Source: Silene conica
Taxonomy: Eukaryota; Streptophyta; Magnoliopsida; Caryophyllales; Caryophyllaceae
NCBI GenBank assembly: GCA_029255685.2
Contig: CM055313.2
Span: 48,874,079 to 48,938,078 of the forward strand
Length of the DNA: 64,000 nt
Reading direction: 5' to 3'
The position numbers and the translations under genes were made by a program. This document shows positions 22,801 to 34,510 of this stretch, one piece after another. Position 1 is the stretch's first letter. Every line of letters begins with the position of its first letter. The notes beneath the pieces were generated by a model. It was not told the DNA's origin and ran no database searches. It was given only the letters and a program-made list of their open reading frames with translations.

Positions 22801-23733
22801 TTCCCGACACGCTGGTCAACCTTACCCTTGATGAGGGGTTCTTGGTTTCGGAGGCCCTGCACATGATTACATAGATGAGAACCACAACCAGTATCTAGTA
22901 CCCAAGTTCCGTAACTTGCATGGTTAATCTCAATCATGTGAATAAAAGAAAAAGAAGACATACCAACAGGAATAACGCGGCCTGCCTTAATGTCCTCACG
23001 ATACACGGGGCATGCGCGCCTCTAATGCCCAGTCTTGTGGCAATGGTGGCAATCCATGCTTGTATCCTTGCTCTTTGTCTTGCCCTGTGAGTTGCTCGAC
23101 TCACCTGGCCCACTCTTAGCAAATCGTGGTTTCTTGAACCTGGGCTTACCTACCGCTAGGTCTCCTTGAGCTTTAGCCTTTCCCTTACCCTTACCCTTGC
23201 TGGAGATCATGAGAACATCCTGCTTCACGCTCCCACTTAATTTCAGGTCCTTCTCGGTCTGTACGAGAAGGGAGTGGAGCTCATGAGGAGTTTTCTTCAT
23301 GTCGTTCATGTAATAGTTGGCCCTGAAGAGGGCGAACCCATCATGAAGCGAATGAAGCATTCGATCAACGATTATGTTCTTACTGATCTTGCAGTTTAGG
23401 GCCTCCAGTTTCTCGATATTCTCAATCATGTTGAGAATATGTGGGCTAACCGCTTGGCCCTTCTGGAGTTTCGCCTCAAAGAAGCGACAGGTATGCTCAT
23501 AAGAAACGATTCTCGGAGCTTTCGAGACTTCTTTAGTGAGCGTGGTGAAAATCTTGTTTGCACCATGGGTTATGAAGCGTCTTTGCAAATTGGATTCCAT
23601 TGCATAGATGAGTACGTTCTTTATCGCACCCATCATTCCTCAGTCTAGTAGACTGATTCATGGAGTCGATGAAGGCTTTTAGCCAGGATTCACGTGCTAG
23701 CTTGGCACTTGGCATTGGGTCTTCACCAGCCAT
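19852..23733 (-). pseudogene. copia A2 gag-pol pseudogene
   Basis: Same domain order as A1, read from the ATG at 23733 to the stop after CVPKL at 19852. Lesions seen by comparison with A1: a 152-bp deletion in gag (A1 329-480 missing) between two GGGT words; TGG to TAG in the zinc knuckle near 23023; TGG to TAG after DSL near 21935; a 2-bp loss in a TC run near 20686; a 4-bp gain near 20220. The RNase H part (EYYAASEVAKEAIWMRQF, YCDNKGAIF) and C-terminus (DNIADPLTKALPRDKHEGHIH) are present. Not functional. Confidence 0.93.
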
Positions 23734-24611
23734 TAGTTATACAACAGTTTAATTGAATGTGTTCTACACTGAAAAGAAGATAAAACAAAACCATATAAGC
23801 AACTCATTGTTGTGATTTAAGTCTATTTTAAATTGTATTTAAACTCGTAGACTCATGCATTTATATAATTGATCTCCCTCAATAATTATATAAACGATCC
23901 CAAGACTCGATTTCCGTATATTGATAAGCCCACAGCTTGGCTAATTCCACCGTTGGAACTCTTGGTCGATAGATTTCCGTAAATCCTATCTATTAGTCCA
24001 TCACAGTCGCTAGATAGTATCGAGTGACCACGATGTTGAGATAAAATAAATCATCTGTTCCCACTTACCCGACGTAGAAGGGGTCATATTATGCCTACCG
24101 ACGAAGAAGGGATTCATGGGAGTCTGATTTATAAAGACTAGTCTCAATTTTTGGTTATACGAGGAAGACCCCATCAACTTATATTTTATCCATTTTAAGT
24201 GAACTAATATCTAGCATATACGTGAATGAATGAAATAAAGTGATGGCTTTGCATGTGACACGTGACATCTGTATTGTCACAGAAAACTAACGCGTAACCT
24301 CTACATGAGTCAGTTTTCAAGCATGTTATAGGTGGTTTGATTTTAGGCGGAATATGATGCAAGCTATTATCGATGAAAGCATAAAATAAATGCGATAAAC
24401 GTAAATAAAAGTCCTAGTGTGGCCTATCCTACCAAAATAAACATAAAACAACTTTGGAATCCACCGTTGGACCCTAGAAGCTTGTCTTGATGTTCCATCT
24501 TGGTCTTTGCAGCGGGAGTGAGCATCCGGTCTCCGTCTTTGGTCTTCACAAAATTACTAATTTAAATTACAAATATAACCCTATTTACATTCTAATTTAA
24601 ATACAAAAGTA
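23734..24611 (-). other. 5' untranslated region of copia A2
   Basis: No genes. The part next to gag matches A1 1-222. The outer part resembles the 5' region of element B (36100-36900), sharing phrases such as GAACTCTTGGT and the layout of paired ACTGG/GTTGG blocks. It is cut at 24612 by a CACTA-like terminus. Confidence 0.7.
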
Positions 24612-24627
24612 CACTAGTAGCAAAATA

Positions 24628-24872
24628 CTCATTTGAGGCGTAAAAAATGAGGCCATTTGCAGCGTTTTTAGTGTAGTAGCAAATAAAGGGGCCGCAAATA
24701 AAAAAAGTCATTTGAGGCGAAAAAAAAAACGCCGCAAATAAGAGGTTATTTGAGGCGTTTTTCTAAATAAACGCCGCAAATAGAAAAGGCTATTTGAGGC
24801 GTTTTTCTAAAAAAACGCCGCAAATAGGTCATCTATTTGAGGCGTTTTTTGAAAAAAACGCCGCAAATAGGT
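24628..24872. repeat. subterminal repeats of K2
   Basis: Alternating TTTGAGGCG and CGCCGCAAAT words form short imperfect hairpins separated by A- or T-rich spacers. Such arrays bind transposase in CACTA elements. Confidence 0.8.
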
Positions 24873-24958
24873 CTAAAAAAAAAAAATTTTTTTTAAAATT
24901 TTTTTACAAATTAAATTATTTAAACAAATTAAGTAAATACAATAACTCTCAAATGTAT

Positions 24959-25050
24959 ATTTTTTTCCTTTTTGGTAAAATGTAAGTAGTATTAATCAAA
25001 GGCCTCAAATGCCTATCAATTACAACCAACTCATTTTGACCTTGTTACTC
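24959..25050 (-). mobile_element. LINE 3' tail fragment in K2
   Basis: On the minus strand the phrase CTTACATTTTACCAAAAAGG, followed by A residues, equals the end of the full LINE at 50949-50970 (CTTACATTTTACC plus A tail). The 5' limit is a guess and no target duplication was identified. Confidence 0.55.
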
Positions 25051-25323
25051 TAAGCTAACATCATTCCTATCCAGGTTAACAAAAATTGATGTACATGTTG
25101 AAGGGGGGACTACTGATGTGGATGTTGGCTGTTGTGGATCCATTTGTTGCGGCCTTGCCTGTATTGCAACCCCTGGTACGTGTCCCTTAGACATCTGCAA
25201 GGGATGTGAATTTCCAGGAGGGAGCATCGCAGAGCTTGGCTGAACATTGGCAGCTGAGTTAAGCAAGTTATTTGAATTTACTAGCTTTCCCTCCACCGAT
25301 TCAGTAAACTGTTGTGCGTCCAC
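25045..25323 (-). pseudogene. exon-like host gene fragment in K2 (unidentified)
   Basis: A minus-strand frame of 92 residues, rich in Gln, Pro, Ser and Asn (SAANVQPSSAMLPPGNSHPL, ARPQQMDPQQPT). It is preceded by a splice-acceptor-like CACACAG at 25339-25345 and the frame is open from there. Composition suggests part of a regulatory protein with a disordered Q/P-rich region. I do not recognise the family. It is most likely host sequence carried by the CACTA-like element rather than a working gene. Confidence 0.4.
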
Positions 25324-26066
25324 TGTAGATATGTCGGGTCCTGTGTGAGACAGTTACAATTTACATTCATACAATCAAATAGGATACCACCTAAGATATG
25401 TTGGGTGTATGCATTCAACTATATCATCCGCCTTGATTGTATACATGATAATACTCGGAAGTGACAGAGAGATAAGAAATGCTTTATTAAAGGTAGAGTG
25501 GGAAGCTGTTGTTCCAAGTTACAAAGGCCAGTTGAAAACAACATACCTTATTCTCATCCCAATTATCAATCCTCTAACTATATTTGGAAAAAATATAGTT
25601 GCATTAATTCATTTTCGCCATTATCAATCTGGCTTAGAATCCTTACTTCTTCTGAGGCTTTAGTTCCTTCACTCTCTCCTCGGTAGCCTTTAGCGCTTGC
25701 CCATATTTGCTAATTAACTGTAAACCATAACGACCTTTTAACAGAAGTTAATGAAAAATACACCCGTCACACGAACTAACATCCCATTCTTCTGACATTG
25801 TGCTCCAAAATATGCACCTACTCCTGCTTATGTAATAGACCATGATCACAATAGCACAAAATTTCGGTCCAAAAGCAGGTATAGAGAATTCAGATGAGGA
25901 AGTAAATTCTCATACTTTGTACTCTATTTGCCTAAGACGTATGCTTCCCCGCCATGGACAAAGTTCGATTTTAAAAGCATGAGAATGTACAATCTCAGGG
26001 GCCAGGTATTTTGGTCAATGAAACTCACTGATTTCAAATAAGACAAAATGAGGAATTAAACTTACC

Positions 26067-26156
26067 CTATTCAGCAGGAAATGGTTCGTTTGGGGACTTG
26101 TTTTCTGTAAATTCGGTTCCCATGATCAATTGGTCGTAGAGCTTATTGTTATCCAT
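26067..26156 (-). pseudogene. short exon-like frame in K2 (unidentified)
   Basis: Minus-strand ATG at 26156 opens 29 codons (MDNNKLYDQLIMGTEF and on) ending in TAG directly followed by GGTAAG, a donor-like word. It may belong to the same captured gene as 25045-25323 and 39558-39704. Function unknown. Confidence 0.3.
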
Positions 26157-26293
26157 CTTAAAATCAAGCATGTCTCATCTTAAAAATACTATGCAGCCAT
26201 GTCCATCAATATTTCAAATTAATGAAGATTGGCACTCGAACGACATGAGTAAAGAATCGAAAACCAACATAAGAACACACCTTTACATCTGTG

Positions 26294-27569
26294 TGTTGGG
26301 AACCAAAATTCCAGATTTTATACTCACTTCTAATGTGAGTTTTGTTTCTTTAAGTTTAGTCATAAAATCTTAAATAGATCTTATGCATGCATGATGATAT
26401 CATAAGATGTGATAGTCCTTACATTGGTTTTAGAAGGTTTATACTCAATAATCACCTATTATTGAGTCTTCAAATAACCGAAATCCTCTTGTAACGATCT
26501 AACAAAAATCGTCTCCTAAAGGTGCGTATCAAGGACCCGATCTCAAACCAATACTAATTTTGTTACTAGAAAATTAGTACAAGTACACTAGAAATAATAA
26601 TAATATTACTCTTAATATTATTAGTATAGGAAATAATTATTTTCTTAGTAAAAACTCTTTTACTAAAATTGGGAGAATGGAATTGTAGTGTTTATGGGAG
26701 ATGTGTGTTGCAAAACAACCAAAGAGACTAGCAATTGATGAGTGTTGTAAGTGGTGTTTATATAAGCACATGAGCTTGCCTAGCAAGCCTCATGGCCGGC
26801 CAAATCAATCCCACAAGAGCCAATGCATGGCCATTATGTTCTTTCACAATGCATACAATATTCCTTACACTCTTACATATTCACTTACACACACAATCAC
26901 ATTGCACACACAACCTCCATCCACACTATACTACACGGCTGAAAATGGGTCTAATATGGACCCATTTTATCTTTGTCAATTGTGTTAAAATGTAACATGT
27001 CACACATATCCCATAACACATGACCCAATTTGTTAATTATGCAATTTTACCTATTAAAATTCATAATTCACAATTTTATGACATTTAAATAATTTATACT
27101 AATAATTTCGAAATTATCATTGTATGAAAATGTAATGTCATAATTTAATTACAACTCTTTGTAATTTTACGATCAACCGTGTTCATTCTTAATTTAATCG
27201 TTTTCCCAAACGAATAAATAAAAAACATAGTAATAAAACGATTTTATTACTTTGACTATTATTATTATAATCCCATTATAAAATATTCGTCATATAAAAT
27301 TATTTCCAAAATTTCCAGTTATTAATTAATTTGTATCTAATACAATATTAATTAATTATTCCATTGAGACGGAATTCCCTAAAGATATGACCTTAAGGGA
27401 TCAACTGATCACCACCATCATATGACGATAATGTCAAACTCTAGACAGCCAATCATTATCGGTAAATGTTGATCAGTCGACTTTAAAAGAGTAACACTCC
27501 CAGTTGTGTTTCATTCAAATGAGTTTTAATTACGTCAACACACTATTGTCGAGGACACTTCCCCCAACA
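26294..27569 (-). repeat. 3' LTR of element B (1276 bp)
   Basis: On the plus strand it starts TGTTGGGAACC and ends CCCCCAACA. It aligns with the right LTR (38438-39557) but holds 156 bp more. TATA-like CTTATATAAAC lies on the minus strand at 26756-26766. Confidence 0.93.
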
Positions 27570-27580
27570 ATCTCCCACTT
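27570..27580 (-). promoter_or_regulatory. polypurine tract of element B
   Basis: Minus strand AAGTGGGAGAT directly before the 3' LTR start, the same word as in family A. Confidence 0.8.
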
Positions 27581-30500
27581 GTCCGAGATAAGCGTGTGTC
27601 ACCAATTCTCTTGCCCTATTACTATCTCCCACTCAATGCATGGCGTCCTCTCAGGTCGTGCCGGCAATTGATTAAAATCTAGAGTGGTTTATCTCGATCT
27701 GGAATTATAACTACTGACCGGAATTATCTACCATAGATACCTTCCGAGCGTGGCCACGCATTTCTAGTTATTATTCTCCTCGAGTGGCTTAGAGATATTG
27801 CTCAACCCTGACAAGGGGTGGACAATTCCTAATCGACTTATTCCTTCCGGCTGGCCACATCCCATCATAACCCAAAATATGTCCTTATAAACCCCAGTTA
27901 CGAAGGTGTTAGGACATAAATCAAAGTTAATCTGAAAACTGTGCCACCTCAGAGAACAGTCATTAGTCCAAGAACTGACTCATGTGAAACACGATAGATG
28001 CTCCCGCCACGACCAGGCAGTCTTTTAATAAGAGTACGCCAGAGCTCTATCAGCGGTCATTAGCCCGACAAATGTGTCTTAACATGTCTATGCCTAGGTG
28101 ATCGATTAGTCATCCTGTATGACTCTATGGCAATTGAACTCGCCATCAATCGTATCACACATTCGGTTGCATTGAGATGTCACCTCACTTAAGCAACTAG
28201 GGGCGAGGTCATGATAATTCAATTCACTTTAATGGGGTTCAATATGGTCTTACCATCCCATTTGAATTTTACTTGACCTTTCGTGAGTTATAAATAACTC
28301 AAACAATTAGTGGATTACACCATCCAAGTGGTCAACCTTTGAACACCATTTAATTTACAATCAGCTTTAGGGTCTCTCGTTTACATCCCTTAAAATTGTA
28401 ATTATCTTCATTTTGAGTAAACCAGGTTTACCACGGTTCGTGCGAGCGTTCACTTTGCGGATCATATCCATACATTGATCTTTCCTCTGAAAGAGACAAG
28501 TCATTCTCATGACTAGCGAATAAGATTATGTGCATTGTGTAACTCCCAGCCACAGCAATGCGTTTACATAATTTGTGAACTTACACATTTTGTAGATCTT
28601 GTGATGACCATGTAGTTAAAATATAAGTCATTGAAATGCATAGTCAATGAATGTAAGCCAAAGATTATCACAAATCTTTGCTTGGTGTCTTGGAACTTGA
28701 GTCGTTGCAAACCTTTTACCATACGACTAAGTTATCTTCCAAGATCTTGAATTTGTCTTTCATCTTCATTGGAGAATACTTTGACAATTAATCAAGGTTT
28801 AATCATTGGTTTAACACCTGCTCAATGGGTTGTCCTGTAAGCTGTGTGCATCCACTTTACACGATTATACTAATGGCGGAAACATTAGCGATTTAAACGT
28901 GCAAACAATAGTACTTAAGATTCGATAAATTTCCATGATCCCATCATGGTTATACTATCTTCATCTCCATGAACAACCTTAACACTAATAACAAGATGTC
29001 TTTTATAATCTCAACTAAACATCCCATGTTCAATTAGATTTAATTCACATCAATATGTCATCTAGAACCAAAACTCGTGTATCTTTTAAAAGTATCAATG
29101 CTTCATTCCAAACGAGCAATGAGTTGTTTTAGATAACGTTTACTCCCACTAAACTCTTGTTCTTGCCTGATTCTGAAGATCCCGAAGTCATACCCATGAC
29201 TCAATAGCTTCAAATCCTGGAGCGAGAACTCCCACTGAACTTTACATTTAACCGTAAATCATAAAGCTCCCACTCAATTCAATGTTCCTTAACATTTAAT
29301 GAATTGAAATGGTTGAGACTTAACCATATGTGCTAATAGTCACATCCTTTTCAAATACCCTTTTGAAAAGTGGTTATTGAGTTTACTGAATTCATTCTCA
29401 ATGAATTAATTTACTACTTTCAACAAAGTTACCCTTAACTTTGCAGACTGCTGGCATCCACATGTCAACATATGCTTCTCCCAATAAATCTCATTTATTA
29501 GCATGTATGTCTTATAAATTTCATGGTCTTTAGAATTTGCATTGACACATTTAGATCACCATCTAAATCCAAGAACCCTTTCTTGAGCCTTTGCAAAATC
29601 TTTTGAATAATTTTCTTCGAGTGTCCCCCCCGTAGTTTCTATAAGAGTCTTTTCTTATGGTGTACAATTTCTGTGTGTGGGAACTTTCAGTTTCCCACAT
29701 TTATCTTATCTTGTACTGTACGAGGACTCTATCATGGATCTTATCCATGTATAGAATTTTTCCTTACAAACTTCAAGAATTTATTCTTCAAGTATCCCCC
29801 AGGGCCGGGGCCGTTGGGATATAAGGCGTAGATTTTTACCAAACCGTAGATCTTATCCACAACTTTTGGGCTTATCCACAACTTTTGGGATGATAAGGCG
29901 TAGAATCTTATCCACAGCCTAATCTACCTTTTAAAACCTTAAGGTGTAGATTATCTCAATCGTAGATCCTATCCACAATTTAATCTACCTTCTAAATCTC
30001 TTACACAACCAAAACACAATAAATCCTACTATTCACTAATAGATCATATCCATTGTGCTTATTAAACACATATGCTATTTGTGGCTTTTTCAAATTTCTC
30101 CCACTCTATCTTTGTAATAATAATTCCATTTTATTACGAAAGATAGCCACTAAGGCCACAAGCAATGACTTTGATGTTGGTTTGTGTACCCTTATGATTT
30201 ATTACAGAAATTATTCGTTTTAAAGCTTAGATAGTTTTGGATGGTTGATAACTTTTCCTCTTAATTGAGTTCTAAACTTAATTTGATTTTGATTTGATTT
30301 GAATTGGGTATCCTATACCAATTTGGCTTCAATGGTCATACATTGAAATGTCATAATCAATTCTATTTTATGTTTAAGATTTGCAAGTGTATGTTAAACT
30401 AAACAAGAACATAATTATAAACCGATAGTGACTTGGGTTGAAAACCAAGTCACTACATTATCCAAAATACAACATATTGTTCAAGGATTACCCTTTCCTT

Positions 30501-30726
30501 GTCCAACAAGGAAATAAAACATAGGTTTTAATTGTTCATACAACACTTGAAATATTAGCAAAATAAGCGGAAAAACTAAGCTCCTTGATCATCCCGAGTG
30601 GAGCTACTCTTAGTTCCCTTGATCCATCAAGCTTGTTTCTCTTTTCCCTTATCTTTGCTTTCATGCCCTAATTCAAGTAAGAAGAGCATTCACATAACAA
30701 CTTGTATCATAATACATAAGTTGAGA
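27581..30726 (-). other. non-coding region between gag and 3' LTR of element B
   Basis: More than 3.1 kb with no frame worth reporting, in the place where pol should be. The first 250 bp resemble the 3' untranslated region of A2 (19134-19330), with GAGTGGTTT and CTCGAGTGGC in the same order. Farther on, the minus-strand word AGTGGGAG recurs near 27628, 29148, 29230, 29266 and 30100. Three short repeats of a GTAGATCTTATCCACAA-type phrase lie at 29825-29985. No remnant of reverse transcriptase motifs was found by eye. Confidence 0.7.
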
Positions 30727-31635
30727 TTAAACTAAAATTGGGATAGTTATCGTACCAACTGGAAGAATTTCCCCAGCTTTGAGATCGCTGAGATACTTGG
30801 AACAGTTCCTCTTCCAATGTCCTTTGCCATTGCAGTAAATGCATTTGGCCCCTTGATGAAGGCTCTTCTTGGAATTGGAGGTGCTTGCCTCAGAAGACAC
30901 TTTCTTTGAACCTTTGGAAGGTTGCTTCCCCTTTGCCTTACCATTCCTTTTGAACTTCCCTTTGCTCTTAACATTAATGTTGAGCACATCCTTAGGGGCA
31001 CTAACATTTAGGCCCATATCCCTTTCAGCTTGCACGATCATATTGTGCAATTCATCGAGAGAGATGTCTTGGTTCCTCATGTTGAAATTCACCCGGAATT
31101 GTACATAATTTTTCACCTTATACAAGGAGTGGAGGATTCTGTCAATCACTAGTTCTTTAGGAATGTCAACTTGATTCATCCTTAGGGTTTCTACATGCTC
31201 AATTAACTTGAGCACATGTGGGCTAGCCTTTTGCCCCTCCTTAAGGTTGAGATCAAAGAAGGCCGATGCCGCCTCGTATTGGACAATTCTCGAAGCCTTT
31301 GAGAACATTGTCACAAGCCTGGAGTAGATCTCATAGGCCGTGCCAATCTTTATGGCACTCCTTTGGAGTTCTGGCTCCATCGAGAAGATCAAAACATTTT
31401 TGATTGCCGCAGACTCCTTCTGATAAGTATCATAGGGTCGTCTTGCTGCGGCGGTGGCATTTTCTGCAGGTTCAGGAGGTGATTCTTCAATGAGGAATTC
31501 GGTCTTACCGTCTCCCTCTGCCGCTAACAATAGTTGGGCATCCCAATCGGCAAAGTTTGCCCCATTCTTTTCTAGCTTACAACGATCCATGAAGGAACGT
31601 AACCATGAAGTGTTTGTAGTAGTGGAAGTAGTCAT
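30727..31635 (-). CDS. gag protein of element B (302 aa, intact)
   Basis: Structural protein for retrotransposon particles. The frame opens at ATG 31635-31633 and closes after VGTITIPILV at 30727. It is clearly homologous to the gag of A1 along its length: SWLRSFMDR against SWLKAFMDS, AAIKNVLIFSMEPELQR against GAIKNVLIYAMESNLQR, DELHNMIVQAERDMGL against HELHSLLVQTEKDLKL. A CCHC knuckle CIYCNGKGHWKRNC stands near residue 275, after a Lys-rich basic stretch. The protein stops a few residues after the knuckle, at a point where A1 runs on into protease. There are no frameshifts or stops, in contrast to A2, which may indicate selection or youth. K1 lies 22 bp upstream of the start and separates gag from its promoter. 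Confidence 0.93.
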   Translation of the reverse strand: MTTSTTTNTSWLRSFMDRCKLEKNGANFADWDAQLLLAAEGDGKTEFLIEESPPEPAENATAAARRPYDTYQKESAAIKNVLIFSMEPELQRSAIKIGTAYEIYSRLVTMFSKASRIVQYEAASAFFDLNLKEGQKASPHVLKLIEHVETLRMNQVDIPKELVIDRILHSLYKVKNYVQFRVNFNMRNQDISLDELHNMIVQAERDMGLNVSAPKDVLNINVKSKGKFKRNGKAKGKQPSKGSKKVSSEASTSNSKKSLHQGAKCIYCNGKGHWKRNCSKYLSDLKAGEILPVGTITIPILV

Positions 31636-31689
31636 GATTGATATTGATTCGAAGACTCACTAGTAGAAAAATCACATTTGGCAAGCAAA

Positions 31690-31935
31690 AATGGCTACGG
31701 TTGTGGTTAATAACTGTAGCCGTAGAAATTTTGAGAATATGCTTTTGTAAAGGCTACGGTTGTTTTTAAAAAACCGTGGCCAAAACTATTGAAAAAAAAT
31801 AAGGCTACGGTTGTAGTTAATAACTGTAGCCAAAACAATTTTAAAAAAATAAAAAGCAACGGTTGATTTTAAGAACCGTAGCCAAAACCATTTAAAAAGA
31901 GTAAAAAACTACGGTTAATTTTTAAAACCGTAGTA
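31690..31935. repeat. left subterminal repeats of K1
   Basis: GGCTACGGTTG and its partner AACCGTAGCC (with variants) alternate with short spacers. Each pair can fold as a hairpin. Confidence 0.88.
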
Positions 31936-32029
31936 AAATCCGAGAATCAATATAGCGAGATTAACCGCTAAAATACATTTTCATTTCCTAAAAAAAGAAA
32001 ATTTAAAAGTATAAAAGTCGGATTACTGT

Positions 32030-32410
32030 AACAGTAACAAAACCCAACTCACTTCAAACTCATGGTCCCTAAACCTAATTTGTCAAACTCTTAATCGCAA
32101 TTCAATCGCCACACTGTCGTATGCATCCAATTCAATTCAATCGTTCAAACCTAATCGCAATTCAATCTCCGGCGATGACACCACCATCGACGATTTAATC
32201 GTCGTTGACTGATTTCTTTGTAATTCAATCACTGTCGTCTGATTCAATCGCAATTCAATCTTCGACGATTCAATCACCATGGACGATTCAATCCCCATCG
32301 CTCTCTTTCTCTTCCTTGCTCTTTATTTTGTGATTTCTTATGATTTTAACGCGGAATTCGAGCAGCAACACCTGTTGTTCATAGAGCCTAAGTCAGTTGT
32401 TATGGTTTCT
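32030..32410 (+). other. leader-like sequence inside K1
   Basis: AT/C-rich sequence with several AATCGCAATTCAATC-type repeats (32093-32290) and no long frame. It could be a captured promoter or 5' leader; no gene can be named. The following stretch to 33320 shows no further recognisable feature. Confidence 0.3.
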
Positions 32411-33336
32411 TATGGTTTATGAGTAGCAAAGGTAATCCCTCCTCTAATTTCTAATCAATTTATATTTGTTTTGTTTGATTTTTTTAGGTTTATGTTGAAT
32501 GTATTCGTATTTTGAGACCAATCTTTGTGTTAGATTGTTGTTGCTTAGGAGTAGGTTTTGAGTTGTACAGCTATACCTCGTTTGTGAGTTGTACATTTGT
32601 GATCTTGATAACCATTTACTCATCTGTCACTTGCAGAACTGATTAGGCCTGAAAACACACCCAGAAAATATCAATTATTAGTCTAAGACAGTTGAAGCAT
32701 ATCGGTATCAAATACAGTAATGTATAGCTTGAAATTTCTCTTATAGATAATGTAAACTAACCAATTTGTTATAACCAAATACCAGGAGGAGGTTTCCTCT
32801 TGTAATGTCTTTGTTGTAAAGGTGTGTTCCTCTCTTCATTCCCTTATTATCGTGGCATTTAAATATGTAGACAAAGTCCATCTGGTTCTTCATACTTTAT
32901 TTTCTATACCTTGTTGCTTAATTGATAATTCTGTAGCAGCTCACGGACCATGTTTTAATATCTAGATTGTACTATCATTATGTGTCCTGGTTGTCATTTT
33001 TCTCTTCTAAATATACAAATTTCAATTCAAATGTTCATCTGGTAATATAATCTTGCAGGGTTACAAGATTTCTACTCATAGTGTAGAATTTGAGGTAACA
33101 TTCTACCTGGTATAACAAGGAAAAGTATAATTGATATTACTCATAGTGTAGAATTTGGGTATCCCACAATGTCTCAGGCTCTTTCTCATCAAGTGTTTAT
33201 TCGGTTCAATTTTTATGAGACGGTCTTATTGAATTATGAGCATATGTTGCATCATAGATTTTGCAACATTTGTATACCATGTTGAATCAGAACATGGAAG
33301 TAAGGAACTCATCAATCTCATTGAGTTATCTATTTG

Positions 33337-33787
33337 TTTTTTTTTCGGTAAAATGTGAAATATATTTATCAAAACTCAGGTATTACATGCTAGATACAAT
33401 AGAAAGAGTCTCAACTCTCTTAGCTAGATCATAAGACTAGTATTCAGTACACACCCCATCCTTTTAACTGCTGAAAGTCCCAATTTCCTGCATTCTCCCG
33501 AATTATATTTGCCAAACGCTTCTTTATTTGATTTTTGATGCTCTCACACACCACTTCAGGCAAGAGCACACGTGATTTTATTCTCGCACTATTCCTTTGT
33601 TGCCATATAAAATAGTGACTGGCAGACCAAACGACTGCTCTTATCTTTCCCCTCACTGTGTTTGCCATACTTCCTGTCTGATTCAGTGATTTGTTAAGTC
33701 CTGCATACCACACCAGTGTTCCAAATACCTTATCACCCTCATATTGTGAGGACATTTAAAGAACAAATGGTCTTCAGTTTCACAATC
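33337..33787 (-). mobile_element. 5'-truncated LINE insertion inside K1
   Basis: A T run at 33337-33345 marks the A tail of a minus-strand LINE, ending ATTTTACCG plus A. It is flanked by a perfect 15-bp target duplication TGAGTTATCTATTTG (33322-33336 and 33788-33802). The frame 33755-33444 codes for the C-terminus of a LINE ORF2 (IRAVVWSASHYFIWQQRNSA, LLPEVVCESIKNQIKKRL), matching in pattern the tail of the full LINE at 47501-50869 (INAIIYHIWTQRNKSRLEGV). Confidence 0.9.
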
Positions 33788-33854
33788 TGAGTTATCTATT
33801 TGCTTCAGTTGTTACAGTGACTTATTTATCAGGAGCTGTAGTTGTGCTCTTAAC

Positions 33855-34025
33855 TCTTGCAGGAACTATCTCTGCGCAAAAATGGGGTTGAAACCTTTTT
33901 TGCTCCCATTACTTTAATTGATGACCTCTGTCTCTCTGTTCTTTGTTGCCTCTCAGCATCATCATGGCAAACGAAGCACATAAAGGTCCATCTCTACGGA
34001 TGTCGTAGTTGGGTTATTGAAGAAG
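33855..34025 (+). pseudogene. exon-like fragment in K1, unidentified
   Basis: Between an acceptor-like TTGCAG (about 33857-33862) and a donor-like GAAGGTATTC (about 34022) an open frame reads ELSLRKNGVETFFAPITLID and WVIEEG. I do not recognise the parent gene with confidence. Confidence 0.35.
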
Positions 34026-34122
34026 GTATTCTCCCATATTAAGCCTTATGTGCCTCAGTGGTGTCTACAATACATATTCTTGTATTATCCTTTTCGCTTT
34101 ACATGTCCTTATTAATTTTCAG

Positions 34123-34219
34123 ATTAAAAAACGATGGCCTATTTTGCGCCTAATTATCTCATCTGCGACAATTGAAGCAAGATCTATTGTATCTTTCGTT
34201 CGAAGCAGCACAACAGACA
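34123..34219 (+). pseudogene. captured exon of a DEAH-box RNA helicase (DHX35-like)
   Basis: Between TTTTCAG and CAGGTTAAC, splice-site-like borders, the frame reads IKKRWPILRLIISSATIEAR followed by SIVSFVRSS. LRLIISSATIEA is the motif III region (SAT) of DEAH-box helicases, and the exact wording is that of the DHX35-type subfamily. Only this one exon is present, so it is a scrap carried by K1, not a gene. Confidence 0.72.
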
Positions 34220-34369
34220 GGTTAACACCACCGATGTAAAATAAAGTTTCAGCCGCTGTAAACGTGAGCTTTGGCTTATACAACTATGGTCCAGACCTTG
34301 TTTCATTACTGGACTGCTCATTTGCCCGAGACACATTCACTGAAATATACAGTGAAATATACCTCTATT

Positions 34370-34510
34370 AAAGGATGGAGGATGTCCTCAAGGGACACTA
34401 CCCACTAGAAGAATGCACAGGAGCAGTGGTATTTCCAGAACTAAAGGACTTCCACGACAATTTTCTAAAGAAACGACAAATGATGTCATATCTGCCTCTG
34501 GAACAATGGT
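34370..34510 (+). pseudogene. exon-like fragment in K1, unidentified
   Basis: From ATG 34374 an open frame reads MEDVLKGHYPLEECTGAVVF and on to SYLPLEQW, then a donor-like TGGTAAG. Composition looks protein-coding; the family was not recognised. Confidence 0.35.

Larger units (their letters stand above)
18003..24611 (-). mobile_element. Ty1/copia retrotransposon A2 (5' part displaced)
   Basis: Inverse copy of A1: 3' LTR 18003-18988, polypurine tract, 3' untranslated region, gag-pol 19852-23733 and 5' untranslated region up to 24611, where a CACTA-like terminus begins. The 5' LTR is not seen. A2 inserted into the LTR of element D. It keeps the RNase H part that A1 lost, but carries its own nonsense codons, frameshifts and a gag deletion. 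Confidence 0.93.
24612..26293. mobile_element. CACTA-like element K2, left part
   Basis: Begins CACTAGTAGCAAAATACTC, close to the K1 terminus CACTAGTAGAAAAATC. It is followed by subterminal repeats at 24628-24872: the word TTTGAGGCG and its partner CGCCGCAAAT alternate at least four times. This is the usual design of CACTA ends. No transposase is seen. The inside has exon-like pieces on the minus strand and a LINE tail. Element B interrupts it at 26294; 39563-39704 continues it. The opposite terminus was not found. Confidence 0.65.

Noticed and set aside
24612-24634. A complete, closed CACTA element for K2
   Set aside because: Only one terminus is seen. The 3 bp before it (GTA) have no partner found in the window, so a full element is not claimed.
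27581-30726. Hidden pol remnant in element B
   Set aside because: No reverse transcriptase, integrase or protease motif could be read in any frame. Only 3' untranslated similarity to A was found.
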